From: JAKOQB01 sp036824465
GTDB taxonomy: Bacteria > Pseudomonadota > Gammaproteobacteria > Burkholderiales > Burkholderiaceae_F
Direction: 5' to 3'
Assembly: GCA_036824465.1 (NCBI GenBank)
Contig: DAITAC010000047.1
Span: 1-32,701, forward strand
DNA: 32,701 nucleotides
The notes under the pieces were generated by a model, which was given only the letters and a program-made list of their open reading frames with translations, ran no database searches and was not told the DNA's origin. Positions 1-7,800 of the stretch are shown in pieces. Each line of letters begins with the position of its first letter. Position 1 is the stretch's first letter. A program made the position numbers and the translations under genes.

Positions 1-807
1 CTGTACGGTGCCGAGCGCCCGGGCGACAACCTGTACACCGACTCGATCGTCGCGGTCGATCTGGACAAGGGCAGCTACAAGTGCCACTTCCAGTACGTCG
101 CGCATGACGTGTGGGATCTCGATGCAGTCAGCCCGCCGATCCTGGTGGACGTAAAGGACAAGAGCGGCAAGATGATCCCGGGCGTGATCCATGGCGGCAA
201 GACGGGCCATATCTACGTTCATGACCGCAAGGACTGTTCGCTGATCCGCTTCTCGGAAGCCATGATCCCGCAGGAAAACATGTGGGTGCTGCCGACTGCG
301 CAGGGCGCGCGCATGCTGCCGGGTGCCAACGGCGGCGTGGAATGGTCGCCGATGTCTTGGGATCCCAAGAACCGACTCGCGTTTGCGCTGAACCTGCATC
401 AGCCGATGACGTACCACGTCGAGGCCGCCAAGTATCCGGGTGGTTCGAAGCTGTGGCTCGGTGGTGCGTTCAAAGTGATCCCGACTGAGAAGCAGTGGGG
501 CCGCGCGGTCGCAGTCAATATCGACACCGGCAAGATCGTGTGGAAACACGACACCGAGCAGCCGTTGATCGGCGGTGGTCTCGCAACTGCAGGCGGGTTG
601 TACTTCTTCGGCGAGGGCAACGGCAGCTTCAATGCGCTCGATTCGAAGACCGGCAAGAAGCTGTGGAGCTTCAATTGCGGTGCTGGCGCCAACGCGATGC
701 CAGTAAGCTACACAGTCGGCGGCAAGCAGTACATCGCGATGGGCTGTGGCGGCAACACGCAGCTCGACTTCAAGCGCGGCAACAGCGTATTCGTGTTCGC
801 GCTGTAG
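1..807 (+). CDS. PQQ-dependent alcohol dehydrogenase, C-terminal part (5' end outside window)
   Basis: The reading frame is open from base 1 and ends at a TAG at 805-807, so about 268 C-terminal residues of a larger protein are present. The propeller-blade sequences (VWDLDAVSPP near the left edge, then GKIVWKHDTEQP, GNGSFNALDSKTGKKLW and GGKQYIAMGCGG) are typical of the eight-bladed PQQ quinoprotein alcohol dehydrogenases, which oxidise alcohols in the periplasm and pass electrons to a c-type cytochrome. No CxxCH haem motif follows the propeller, so this is not a quinohaemoprotein with a fused cytochrome tail. The separate dihaem cytochrome just downstream is a plausible acceptor. The PQQ and metal-binding residues lie upstream of the window, so substrate class (methanol, ethanol or other) cannot be decided here. 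Confidence 0.9.
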   Translation: MYGAERPGDNLYTDSIVAVDLDKGSYKCHFQYVAHDVWDLDAVSPPILVDVKDKSGKMIPGVIHGGKTGHIYVHDRKDCSLIRFSEAMIPQENMWVLPTAQGARMLPGANGGVEWSPMSWDPKNRLAFALNLHQPMTYHVEAAKYPGGSKLWLGGAFKVIPTEKQWGRAVAVNIDTGKIVWKHDTEQPLIGGGLATAGGLYFFGEGNGSFNALDSKTGKKLWSFNCGAGANAMPVSYTVGGKQYIAMGCGGNTQLDFKRGNSVFVFAL

Positions 808-827
808 TCGAATTCGATTGCAGGCAT

Positions 828-855
828 GGGGCCGCGGAGACGCGGCCCCTTTTTT
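828..855 (+). terminator. Intrinsic terminator after the PQQ dehydrogenase
   Basis: A perfect 9-bp GC stem (GGGGCCGCG, loop GAGA, CGCGGCCCC) is followed by six T residues at 850-855. It lies 20 bases after the dehydrogenase stop. The T-run ends only 5 bases before the first ATG of the cytochrome gene, which is an unusual placement. Confidence 0.88.
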
Positions 856-860
856 CTGAA

Positions 861-1445
861 ATGATGATGAAGCTGATTTCTCTCGTAATCCTCTGCGCCG
901 CATTCGCCACGATCTCTACCGCCCATGCGCAGGACATTGAGGCCGGCCGCAAGAAGGCGGAGGTCTGCGTCGCGTGTCATGGTCCGAATGGCAATTCGGC
1001 AATCCCACTGTTTCCTATCCTCGCCGGCCAGACCGCGCGCTACATCTACCTTCAGCTGAAGGACTTCAAGGAGGGCCGGCGCGTTGAGCCGCAGATGGAG
1101 CCTTTCGTCAAGGATCTATCGCGCGACGACATGTTCAACATTGCGGGGTTCTTCGCAGCACAGAAGCCGCGCGCGGGCGAATTCAAGGCCGATCCCGCGA
1201 AAATCGCCCGCGGACGCGCGAAGGCGGAAGAGACGCTGTGCACGATGTGCCATCTTGGTGGCTTCAAAGGGCAAAACGAAATCCCGCGCGTGGCGGGTCA
1301 GCACCACGACTATGTCGTCAAGCAGATGCTGGATTTCAAGAACGCCCGCCGTACGAACGACGCAGGCAACATGGCCAGCGTGTCAAAAACCCTGACCGAT
1401 CAGGACATCGACGATCTGGCGCACTTTCTCACGACGCTTGATTGA
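861..1445 (+). CDS. Dihaem c4-type cytochrome c, periplasmic
   Basis: A 194-residue protein with a signal peptide (hydrophobic residues 5-21, likely cleavage after AHA, residue 23) and two similar haem domains. Haem sites are CVACH at 36-40 and CTMCH at 127-131. Met79 and Met171, each just before an LSRDD/LTDQD helix, are the likely axial ligands, as in cytochrome c4. The family carries electrons from periplasmic or membrane donors to terminal oxidases; placed after a PQQ dehydrogenase, a role as its electron acceptor is a reasonable inference. Three consecutive ATG codons (861, 864, 867) could serve as start. No Shine-Dalgarno sequence precedes them because the terminator hairpin and its T-run occupy that position. 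Confidence 0.9.
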   Translation: MMMKLISLVILCAAFATISTAHAQDIEAGRKKAEVCVACHGPNGNSAIPLFPILAGQTARYIYLQLKDFKEGRRVEPQMEPFVKDLSRDDMFNIAGFFAAQKPRAGEFKADPAKIARGRAKAEETLCTMCHLGGFKGQNEIPRVAGQHHDYVVKQMLDFKNARRTNDAGNMASVSKTLTDQDIDDLAHFLTTLD

Positions 1446-1528
1446 TACGCACGCGCGACGGAGCGCGGGCGGAGCCTTTCGAATGCGAAGCAACGCAGAG
1501 TACCGTCACGGTGCGCGCTTCGACTGAC

Positions 1529-2728
1529 TCAGCGCGCGACACTGACGCGGAAGATCGCGCCCGCATGATCGTCGGAGATCAGCAGCGCGCCGTCCGGCAT
1601 CACGAGTACATCGACCGGCCGGCCCCAGAATCGCTCCTCATTCATCCAGCCCGTCACGAACGGCTCGTACCGCTCGACGGCATTGCCCTTCAGCGTCACG
1701 CGCATCACCACGAAGCCGGTCTTGCGCTCGCGGTTCCATGAACCTCGCTGCGCGATGAATAGGTTGCCGCGGTACTCCGCGGGAAACAGACTGCCGGTGT
1801 AGAAGCGCATGCCCAGTGCCGCGACATTGGGGCCGAGTTTCAATGTCGGCGCGACAAACTCCGCGCACGATCGGCCAGCGCTGAATTCGGGATCCGGAAA
1901 ATCGCCGCCATGGCAGTACGGAAAGCCGAAGTGCTGACCCGGCGCGGCCACGCGATTCAGTTCATCGGGCACGCGATCCGCTTCCCCCCAGTCGCGGCCG
2001 TTGTCGGTGAACCAGAGTTCGCGGGTCAAGGGATGCCAGTCGAAACCGATGCTGTTGCGCACGCCGCGCGCGACCACTTCGTGCCTGCCGGTGGCGAGGT
2101 CAACGCGACGGATCTGCGCATACTCTGCGGCGGGTGTGCAGATGTTGCAGGGCGCGCCGATGGCTATGTACAGTGCGCCGTCAGGACCGAACGCCATGTA
2201 GCGCCAATGATGGTGCGTCTGCGCCGGTAAGTCGCTGTACACAACGATCGGCACAGGTGCGGCGTCGAGGCGCGACTCGATCTGATCGAACCGGATCACG
2301 CGGTGCGTCTCCCCGACGTACAACGCGCCGTCGCGAAACGCGATGCCGTTGGGTTGCTGCAAGCCGCTCGCAATCGTCTTCACCTCGCGTCGATCGCCGC
2401 GATCGATCACTGCATACACCTTGCCCGCAACGCGGCTGCCGACGAAGACCGTGCCGCGGCTACCGAGGGCCATCGAGCGTGCGTTGTGAATGCCGCTGGC
2501 CCACAGCTCGATGCGAAACCCCGCTGGTGCGCGTAGTTGCGATAACGGAATCTCCGCTGCAGGAAGCGGCGCGCTGGGGGTCGCAAACGGAGCAAGCTGA
2601 GATGCAGCGAGTTCCGGTGGGCGCCCTTGCTGCCATCCCGGCGCTGCGGTGGCTGGCGCTGGCGGCGCATTGGTCGCGCAGGCGCCGAGCGCGCAGCAAA
2701 GGGCGACCACCCAAGGATGGAACCGCAT
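1529..2728 (-). CDS. PQQ-dependent sugar (sorbosone/aldose) dehydrogenase-like lipoprotein
   Basis: 399 residues from the ATG at 2728, chosen because a GAAGG ribosome site lies 8 bases upstream and the N-terminus then forms a lipoprotein signal with lipobox LGAC (Cys17). The rest is a six-bladed-propeller protein of the soluble glucose/sorbosone dehydrogenase family: blade sequences include PAGFRIELWASG, MAFGPDGALYIAIG and FDWHPLTRELWFTDNGRDW. The family oxidises sugars or aldehydes with PQQ at the periplasmic face of a membrane. A Cys pair in GAPCNIC after the GPDGALY strand is typical of the sorbosone-dehydrogenase-like branch. The gene is convergent with the cytochrome gene. The true substrate is unknown, and some relatives are annotated only as glucose/sorbosone-type domain proteins. 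Confidence 0.82.
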   Translation of the reverse strand: MRFHPWVVALCCALGACATNAPPAPATAAPGWQQGRPPELAASQLAPFATPSAPLPAAEIPLSQLRAPAGFRIELWASGIHNARSMALGSRGTVFVGSRVAGKVYAVIDRGDRREVKTIASGLQQPNGIAFRDGALYVGETHRVIRFDQIESRLDAAPVPIVVYSDLPAQTHHHWRYMAFGPDGALYIAIGAPCNICTPAAEYAQIRRVDLATGRHEVVARGVRNSIGFDWHPLTRELWFTDNGRDWGEADRVPDELNRVAAPGQHFGFPYCHGGDFPDPEFSAGRSCAEFVAPTLKLGPNVAALGMRFYTGSLFPAEYRGNLFIAQRGSWNRERKTGFVVMRVTLKGNAVERYEPFVTGWMNEERFWGRPVDVLVMPDGALLISDDHAGAIFRVSVAR

Positions 2729-2825
2729 CAAATCAGCCTTCAAGGGAATCCTCGTTCGTGCTTCTTGTAGCACCGCGCCTGACGCCTCGCAAGCGTGGTT
2801 GTGTGTAGGCGGCAAAATAGGGGAC

Positions 2826-3512
2826 ATGAAACACGCGCTCAGAATCATTGCGCTCCTGTTGCTCGGAGCGCCACTCCTATACGTGTTGCTGGCATTGGTG
2901 CTCGGGCTGATTCCGGTGAACCGCGAATTCAGCACGCCGATCGCGGACGCCGATGGTGTTGTCATCTACGTTCGCACGAACGGCGTGCACGCGGAACTCG
3001 TGCTGCCGGCGCGCGAACCCCACGACTGGGCGCGCGAATTTCCGCTGCTCTCGATCGTTGAATATACGAAGCTGCGATCGTTGCTGGGCTTCAACTGGAT
3101 CGCCTTCGGTTGGGGTGACCGCGCGTTCTACCTCGAGACGCCCCACTGGCGCGACCTGCGCCCGCGTACGGCATTCAACGCCCTGAGCGGCCGCGGCAAC
3201 GGTGCGATGCACGTCGAATACCTGATGCGCCCACAGGACTATCGCTCGGTGCGCGTTGCGATTGATGAGGAGCAGTACGCGAGGCTGGTCGCCTACGTTC
3301 GGGCCGGTTTTTCACGCGATGCGCAGGGTCGTGCGATCCGCATCGATCGCCCCGGCTACTTTGCGACCGACGCGTTCTTCGAGGGGACCGAACACTACTC
3401 GCTCTCGTTTACCAGCAACGAGTGGGTGCGGCGCGGGCTGGCGGATGCGGGCGTGCGCACGGCGCTGTGGTCACCCTTCGATGTCGCGCTGTTCTGGCAC
3501 CTGAGTCAGTGA
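2826..3512 (+). CDS. TIGR02117/DUF2459 family protein with N-terminal membrane anchor
   Basis: 228 residues. Residues 5-28 form one hydrophobic helix, followed by a soluble domain with NGVHAELVLP, FGWGDRAFYLETP and HYSLSFTSNEWVRRGL segments. These identify the DUF2459/TIGR02117 family (first named from a urease-region hypothetical in other bacteria), whose function is not established. The ATG at 2826 is favoured because the anchor follows directly. The gene is divergent from the sugar-dehydrogenase lipoprotein, with a 97-bp shared upstream region, so the two may share a control region. Its last 42 bases overlap the end of a small convergent membrane-protein gene. Confidence 0.8.
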   Translation: MKHALRIIALLLLGAPLLYVLLALVLGLIPVNREFSTPIADADGVVIYVRTNGVHAELVLPAREPHDWAREFPLLSIVEYTKLRSLLGFNWIAFGWGDRAFYLETPHWRDLRPRTAFNALSGRGNGAMHVEYLMRPQDYRSVRVAIDEEQYARLVAYVRAGFSRDAQGRAIRIDRPGYFATDAFFEGTEHYSLSFTSNEWVRRGLADAGVRTALWSPFDVALFWHLSQ

Positions 3513-3689
3513 GGGATCCGTCTTGTTCGACTTCCGATCCGTGCGCGTGAGGAACAGGAATCCGACGGCGGGCACCGCGGCGAGCAGCAACCACGCCAGG
3601 CTTCCACCGGTGACGAGCAAGACGAACAGAACTCCGACCGCGAGCCCGGTGATCCAGAGAAGCGCAAAAGTGAGCGGACCCCGCGGCAT
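3471..3689 (-). CDS. Small two-helix membrane protein (hypothetical)
   Basis: 72 residues: two hydrophobic segments (about residues 6-27 and 30-46) separated by a short GGS turn, then a polar basic tail. I do not recognise a family. It starts 34 bases downstream of the molybdenum-hydroxylase gene in the same direction, so it may be co-transcribed with it. Its 3' end runs 42 bases into the end of the opposite-strand DUF2459 gene. An AGGA about 13 bases upstream is a weak ribosome site. The hydrophobic pattern and the otherwise empty gap of about 210 bases argue for a real gene, but it could be chance. Confidence 0.45.
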   Translation of the reverse strand: MPRGPLTFALLWITGLAVGVLFVLLVTGGSLAWLLLAAVPAVGFLFLTRTDRKSNKTDPSLTQVPEQRDIEG

Positions 3690-3723
3690 TTCGTAGGCGG
3701 ATTCCTGCCGCCGCGGCGCGCGT

Positions 3724-6021
3724 TTATCGATGCTCGCGCGCGTCGCGGATCGCCCGCCACACTCGCTCGGCAGTGGCTGGCATCGCGATGTCTGTCACGC
3801 CAAGCGGCCGCACCGCATCCAGAATCGCATTGATCACGGTCGGCGTGGCGCCGACTGTGCCGAGTTCACCCACGCCCTTCGCTCCGAGCGGATTGATCCG
3901 GCACGGTTGCGACTCATCGGTATGCGTGTCGAAGTTCGGCAGATCGTCGGCACGCGGAATGCAGTAGTCCATGAACGAACCCGTCAACAACTGGCCCGTC
4001 TCGTCGTAGTGGACCTGTTCATACAACGCCTGTCCCACCGCCTGTGCGATGCCGCCATGGATCTGCCCGGCAACGATCAGCGGATTGATCACGCGACCCA
4101 CGTCATCGACCGTCGTGTACCTGACGATCTCGGTGATGCCGGTTTCCGGATCGATTTCGACCTCGCACACGTGGCAGCCATTGGGCCATGACGGCCCGCC
4201 GACCTTCTGCACCGTATCAATTGCGATGCGTTTGGCGGGCTGGCGAGCGGCGAGTTCGCCCAGGTCGACACCGAGATCGGTACCAGCGACACGAAAGCGG
4301 CCGGCCTCGTACATGATGTCCTGTGCCGGCGCCTCGAGCGCGTTCGATGCGAGCTCGCGCCCCGACTCGATCGTCTGCTGTGACGCAGTCAGCATCGCCG
4401 AACCGCCGATATAGAGCGATCGGCTTCCCATGCTGCCGATGCCCTGCGCAACGTCGCTGTCCCCCTGAACGATCTCAATGCGGTCGGGGTCGATCTGCAG
4501 TGTGTCGGCGAGGATCTGGACGTAGCTCGTCTCGATGCCCTGGCCCATGGCCTGCATCGCCGTGAACACGCGCACGTGTCCATCGGCCTCGACATGCAGC
4601 TTGATTGTCTCCTCGTGCACCACGCCAGTCCACTCCAGGAAGGTGGAGACTGCGCGGCCGCGCAGCTTGCCGCGCGCCGCGGATTCGCGTCGGCGTGCCT
4701 CGAAGCCGTTCCAGTCGCTTTCCTTCAGTCCCCGTTCGAGGATGTGCGGAAAGTCGCCGCTATCAAACGTCTCGCCCATTGGCGTCTTGTAGGGCATTGC
4801 CGCAGGCTGGATCAGATTGCGCCGGCGCAGTTCGGCCGGGTCGAGTCTCATCTCCGCTGCGGTCTGATCCATCAGGCGCTCGATCAGGAAGATCGCCTCG
4901 GGCCGGCCCGCGCCGCGATAGGCCGACACGATGTTCGTGTTTGTGATCACCGCCTGCGCACGTAGGTCGAACGCCGGCACGTGGTACACGCCCGTGACGA
5001 CCTTCGGTCCGACGGCGAGATTGATGATCGCACCCGCGCCGTGTGCGTACGCGCCGATGTTGCCGGTGATGCGCACACGCAGGCCGAGGATGCGGCCATC
5101 GCGGTCCAGCGCGAGTTCGGCATCGGCGTGCTGGTCGCGTCCGTGCGTGGCGGCCTGGAAGTCGTCGAGCCGCGTCGCGCGCCAGCGCACTGGACGCTGC
5201 AGCTTGCGCGCCGCATACGCGCACACGACGTCTTCGGGATACGTCATCGTTTTCATGCCGAAGCCGCCGCCCACGTCGCCGACCACGACGCGCACGCTCT
5301 CCGGCGCGAGCTTGAGAATCGTCGCCAGCGAATTCTTGAAGCCCGCCGGGTTCTGTGAGCTTGCGTGCATCGTCAGCCGGCTGCCATCTTTGTCGAAAGT
5401 GGCGGCGCCAGCGCGCGGTTCCATCGTCACCGGTGACAGACGCTGGTTCAGCAGCGATAGCCTCGTGACGTGATGCGCCCCGGCAAACGCGGCGTCGCAG
5501 GTGGCGGCGTCGCCCCACTTCGAGACGGCGGCGACGTTGCCCGGTGCCTCCGCCCAGAGCTGCGGGGCCGTGGGCGCGAGCGCTCCGTCAAGTGTGACTG
5601 CCGCGTCCAGCGGCTCGTAGTCGACGAAGATCGAATCCGCGGCGCGCTGCGCAATCGCGTGCGTCGTCGCTGCCACTGCGACCACTGTTTGGCCAACGAA
5701 CCTTACCGCATCGGTCGCCAGCGGAAAGTAGGGCGGCGTGCTCATCGGTTTGCCCATCGCGTTCTTCAGCGCCGGGTTGCCGGGAAAGCTGCCAACGCCA
5801 TCGGCGACGAGGTCGGTGCCGATGAACACTGCAACCACGCCGTCGACTGATTTCGCCTCAGCCGCATCGATTGACCGGATGCGCGCATGCGCATGCGGCG
5901 AGCGCACGAAAGCCAGATGCAGTTCCTCGGGGAACGTCAGATCGTCCGCGTACAGCCCCTGGCCGGTGAGCAGCCGGTCGTCCTCGCGGCGGGTGATGGC
6001 CTGGCCGATACCGTATTTCAT
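3724..6021 (-). CDS. Molybdenum hydroxylase large subunit (xanthine/aldehyde dehydrogenase family, form II CoxL-like)
   Basis: 765 residues, full length for the family. An N-terminal aldehyde-oxidase a/b hammerhead domain (about 15-140) precedes the molybdopterin-binding domain. Visible motifs are GDVGGGFGMK (249-257), the active-site loop AYRGAGR (367-373), QGDSDVAQGIGSMGSRS (about 519-534) and the catalytic Glu719 in GAKGVGELG. The AYRGAGR loop is the form II type; it lacks the AYRCSFR signature of true aerobic CO dehydrogenase, so CO oxidation is unlikely. Family members hydroxylate aldehydes or N-heterocycles and need a 2Fe-2S and usually an FAD subunit. Neither is encoded in this window. 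It starts 18 bases after yggX in the argA-yggX run. The substrate cannot be predicted. Confidence 0.9.
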   Translation of the reverse strand: MKYGIGQAITRREDDRLLTGQGLYADDLTFPEELHLAFVRSPHAHARIRSIDAAEAKSVDGVVAVFIGTDLVADGVGSFPGNPALKNAMGKPMSTPPYFPLATDAVRFVGQTVVAVAATTHAIAQRAADSIFVDYEPLDAAVTLDGALAPTAPQLWAEAPGNVAAVSKWGDAATCDAAFAGAHHVTRLSLLNQRLSPVTMEPRAGAATFDKDGSRLTMHASSQNPAGFKNSLATILKLAPESVRVVVGDVGGGFGMKTMTYPEDVVCAYAARKLQRPVRWRATRLDDFQAATHGRDQHADAELALDRDGRILGLRVRITGNIGAYAHGAGAIINLAVGPKVVTGVYHVPAFDLRAQAVITNTNIVSAYRGAGRPEAIFLIERLMDQTAAEMRLDPAELRRRNLIQPAAMPYKTPMGETFDSGDFPHILERGLKESDWNGFEARRRESAARGKLRGRAVSTFLEWTGVVHEETIKLHVEADGHVRVFTAMQAMGQGIETSYVQILADTLQIDPDRIEIVQGDSDVAQGIGSMGSRSLYIGGSAMLTASQQTIESGRELASNALEAPAQDIMYEAGRFRVAGTDLGVDLGELAARQPAKRIAIDTVQKVGGPSWPNGCHVCEVEIDPETGITEIVRYTTVDDVGRVINPLIVAGQIHGGIAQAVGQALYEQVHYDETGQLLTGSFMDYCIPRADDLPNFDTHTDESQPCRINPLGAKGVGELGTVGATPTVINAILDAVRPLGVTDIAMPATAERVWRAIRDAREHR

Positions 6022-6039
6022 GCTGTGACCAGATTCAAG

Positions 6040-6315
6040 CTAATCCGCCTTCGGTGGCACATACCCGACCGGCTGATCAGCGCCTTCGCCGAAGAAGTAT
6101 TGTTCCAGCTGGGTCAGCAGATACTTGCGCGCGCGGGCGTCGGCGAGGTTGAGGCGATTCTCGTTGACGAGCATCGTCTGGTGCTTCTGCCATGCAGCCC
6201 ACGCCTCCTTGGAAACGTTCTCCCATAGCTTTTTTCCGAGTTCGCCGGGGACCGGCGGGAAATCGAGACCTTCGGCTTCCTTGCCGAGTTTCACGCAGTG
6301 GATCATTCGTGGCAC
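6040..6315 (-). CDS. yggX: YggX, probable Fe(2+)-trafficking / oxidative damage protection protein
   Basis: 91 residues, the normal size for the family. The N-terminus (CVKLGKEAEGLDFPPVPGELG) carries the conserved Cys7, followed by the invariant VSKEAWAAWQKHQTMLVNENRLNL region. YggX proteins bind ferrous iron and protect Fe-S enzymes from oxidative damage. The start is a GTG at 6315: a GGAG lies 7 bases upstream of it, whereas the in-frame ATG three codons later would be 16 bases away, and the family aligns from the MPRM position. It lies between argA and a molybdenum hydroxylase gene, all in one direction. Confidence 0.93.
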   Translation of the reverse strand: MPRMIHCVKLGKEAEGLDFPPVPGELGKKLWENVSKEAWAAWQKHQTMLVNENRLNLADARARKYLLTQLEQYFFGEGADQPVGYVPPKAD

Positions 6316-6342
6316 GGTTGATCTCCAAAGAAAGAAATTGCG

Positions 6343-6365
6343 GTCGGCGCGCGACGCGTGCCGAC
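6343..6365 (-). other. Intergenic hairpin between argA and yggX
   Basis: The 51-bp gap holds an inverted repeat GTCGGC...GCCGAC with further GC pairing inside. On the minus strand it is followed by CGCAATTTC rather than a clean T-run, so it is a weak candidate for attenuation or mRNA stabilisation rather than a full terminator. Confidence 0.3.
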
Positions 6366-6366
6366 G

Positions 6367-7713
6367 TTATCCGAGTGTCTTCATCAATACCTGGGAGCGT
6401 CGCTGCCAGTTGTACATGCGCTGGCGCTCGATTGGCAGTTCATCCACGCTTGCCAGCGTGAAGCCACGCTTCAGGAACCAGTGGGTGGTCCGTGTCGTCA
6501 GCACAAACAGCCGGGTCAGTCCCGCGGCGCGCGCACGCGCTTCGATGCGCTTCATCAGACGCTCGCCATCGCCGTAGTTCTGGTACGCCGAGTGCACAGT
6601 GACTGCCGCCATCTCGCCCATCTTCGATTCGGCAAACGGGTAAAGCGCGGCGCAGCCGTAGATCACGCCATCGTGCTCGAGCACCGTGAACCTCTCGATC
6701 TCGCGCTCGATCAGTTCGCGCGGCCGCTTGACCAGCGTTCCATCGTCCTCCAGCGGTTCAAGCAGCTTCAAGACGCCACCGACGTCCTCGACCGTGGCCT
6801 CGCGCATCGATTCGACGTCTTCAGTCGCAATCATCGTGCCCACGCCATCGTGTGTGAACAGTTCAATCAGCACGCCGCCGTCGAGGGCGTACGGGATGAT
6901 GTGGGCGCGCGCCACACCGCCGCGGCAGGCCTTCAGCACGAAGTTCAGGTTGTACGCCGCATCGCTGTCGACATCATCGCTTGCCAGAAGCGTTTCGGCC
7001 TGCACCAGGGACAGTTCTGGTTGAAGGCGGCCGGAGCGATCACGCACACCGTCGATGTCGGCGATGAAGATCATCTTGTCAGCCTTCAATGCGACCGCGA
7101 TGCTGGCGGCAACATCTTCCATCGTCAGATTGAAGGCTTCGCCGGTGGGTGAAAACCCGAGCGGGGAGGCGAGCACGATCGCATTATTGGCGAGTGTGAA
7201 GCGGATCGCGTCGGCGTCGACCTTGCGCACGACACCGGTGTGCTGGAAATCGACGCCTGCGAGGATGCCCAGCGGTCGCGCGGTGACAAAGTTGCCACTG
7301 ATCACGCGCACCTGCGCGTGGGCCATTGGTGTGTTTGGCAAGCCTTGAGAAAAAGCTGCCTCGATGTCGAGCCGGATTTCGCCGGAGGCTTCCTTTGCGC
7401 ATTCCAGCGCGGCCGCGTCGGTGATGCGCACGCCCTGTGCAAAGCGACCCTCGACGCCGCGCAGTTTGAGTTGCGCTTGAACCTGGGGACGCGACCCATG
7501 CACGATCACCAGCCGGATTCCCATCGCATGCAACAGCGACAGGTCGTTGATCAGTGCGGTCAGCCGGCCCGCCTCGATCAGCTCGCCACCGAAGCCGATC
7601 ACGAACGTGCGGCTGCGATGCGCGTGCACGTAGGGTGCCACGTCGCGCAGCCAGCCGACGAACTGCGCGTGGCTCGCCTGCGCGAGCGCGGTCGGTGCGG
7701 TCGAGTCGTTCAT
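6367..7713 (-). CDS. argA: Amino-acid N-acetyltransferase (N-acetylglutamate synthase)
   Basis: 448 residues from the ATG at 7713. The N-terminal amino-acid-kinase-like domain (about 20-290; FVIGFGGELIEAG and LVIVHGSRPQV near the start) senses arginine in the family. The C-terminal GNAT domain (about 305-448; HSAYQNYGDGERLMKRIEARA, LTTRTTHWFLKRGF) transfers acetyl from acetyl-CoA to glutamate, the first step of arginine synthesis in the cytoplasm. An upstream in-frame extension exists, but it would overlap hrpA on the other strand and does not resemble the family. No Shine-Dalgarno precedes this ATG; instead a TATACT -10-like box lies 6 bases upstream, suggesting a leaderless or very short-leader mRNA. 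It is divergent from hrpA and followed by yggX. Confidence 0.93.
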   Translation of the reverse strand: MNDSTAPTALAQASHAQFVGWLRDVAPYVHAHRSRTFVIGFGGELIEAGRLTALINDLSLLHAMGIRLVIVHGSRPQVQAQLKLRGVEGRFAQGVRITDAAALECAKEASGEIRLDIEAAFSQGLPNTPMAHAQVRVISGNFVTARPLGILAGVDFQHTGVVRKVDADAIRFTLANNAIVLASPLGFSPTGEAFNLTMEDVAASIAVALKADKMIFIADIDGVRDRSGRLQPELSLVQAETLLASDDVDSDAAYNLNFVLKACRGGVARAHIIPYALDGGVLIELFTHDGVGTMIATEDVESMREATVEDVGGVLKLLEPLEDDGTLVKRPRELIEREIERFTVLEHDGVIYGCAALYPFAESKMGEMAAVTVHSAYQNYGDGERLMKRIEARARAAGLTRLFVLTTRTTHWFLKRGFTLASVDELPIERQRMYNWQRRSQVLMKTLG

Positions 7714-7719
7714 GCGCGG

Positions 7720-7725
7720 AGTATA
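7720..7725 (-). promoter_or_regulatory. Candidate -10 box of argA, very close to the start codon
   Basis: TATACT (minus strand) ends 6 bases before the argA ATG, so transcription would begin at or next to the ATG. No convincing -35 was seen at 16-18 bp spacing. Confidence 0.35.
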
Positions 7726-7800
7726 GTTGCGCGCCCTTTCGATCCATGCTTCTGGAAAGAGCATGACGCGGCCTAATTGACGTGAGAAAGCCGCGAACGA

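Noticed and set aside
4763..5518. Long alternative frames inside the molybdenum hydroxylase gene and similar ones inside hrpA and argA
   Set aside because: Arg/Pro-rich shadow frames of GC-rich coding DNA with no family resemblance.
3724..6021. Aerobic CO dehydrogenase large subunit (coxL)
   Set aside because: The active-site loop reads AYRGAGR rather than AYRCSFR, and no CoxM/CoxS genes are present.
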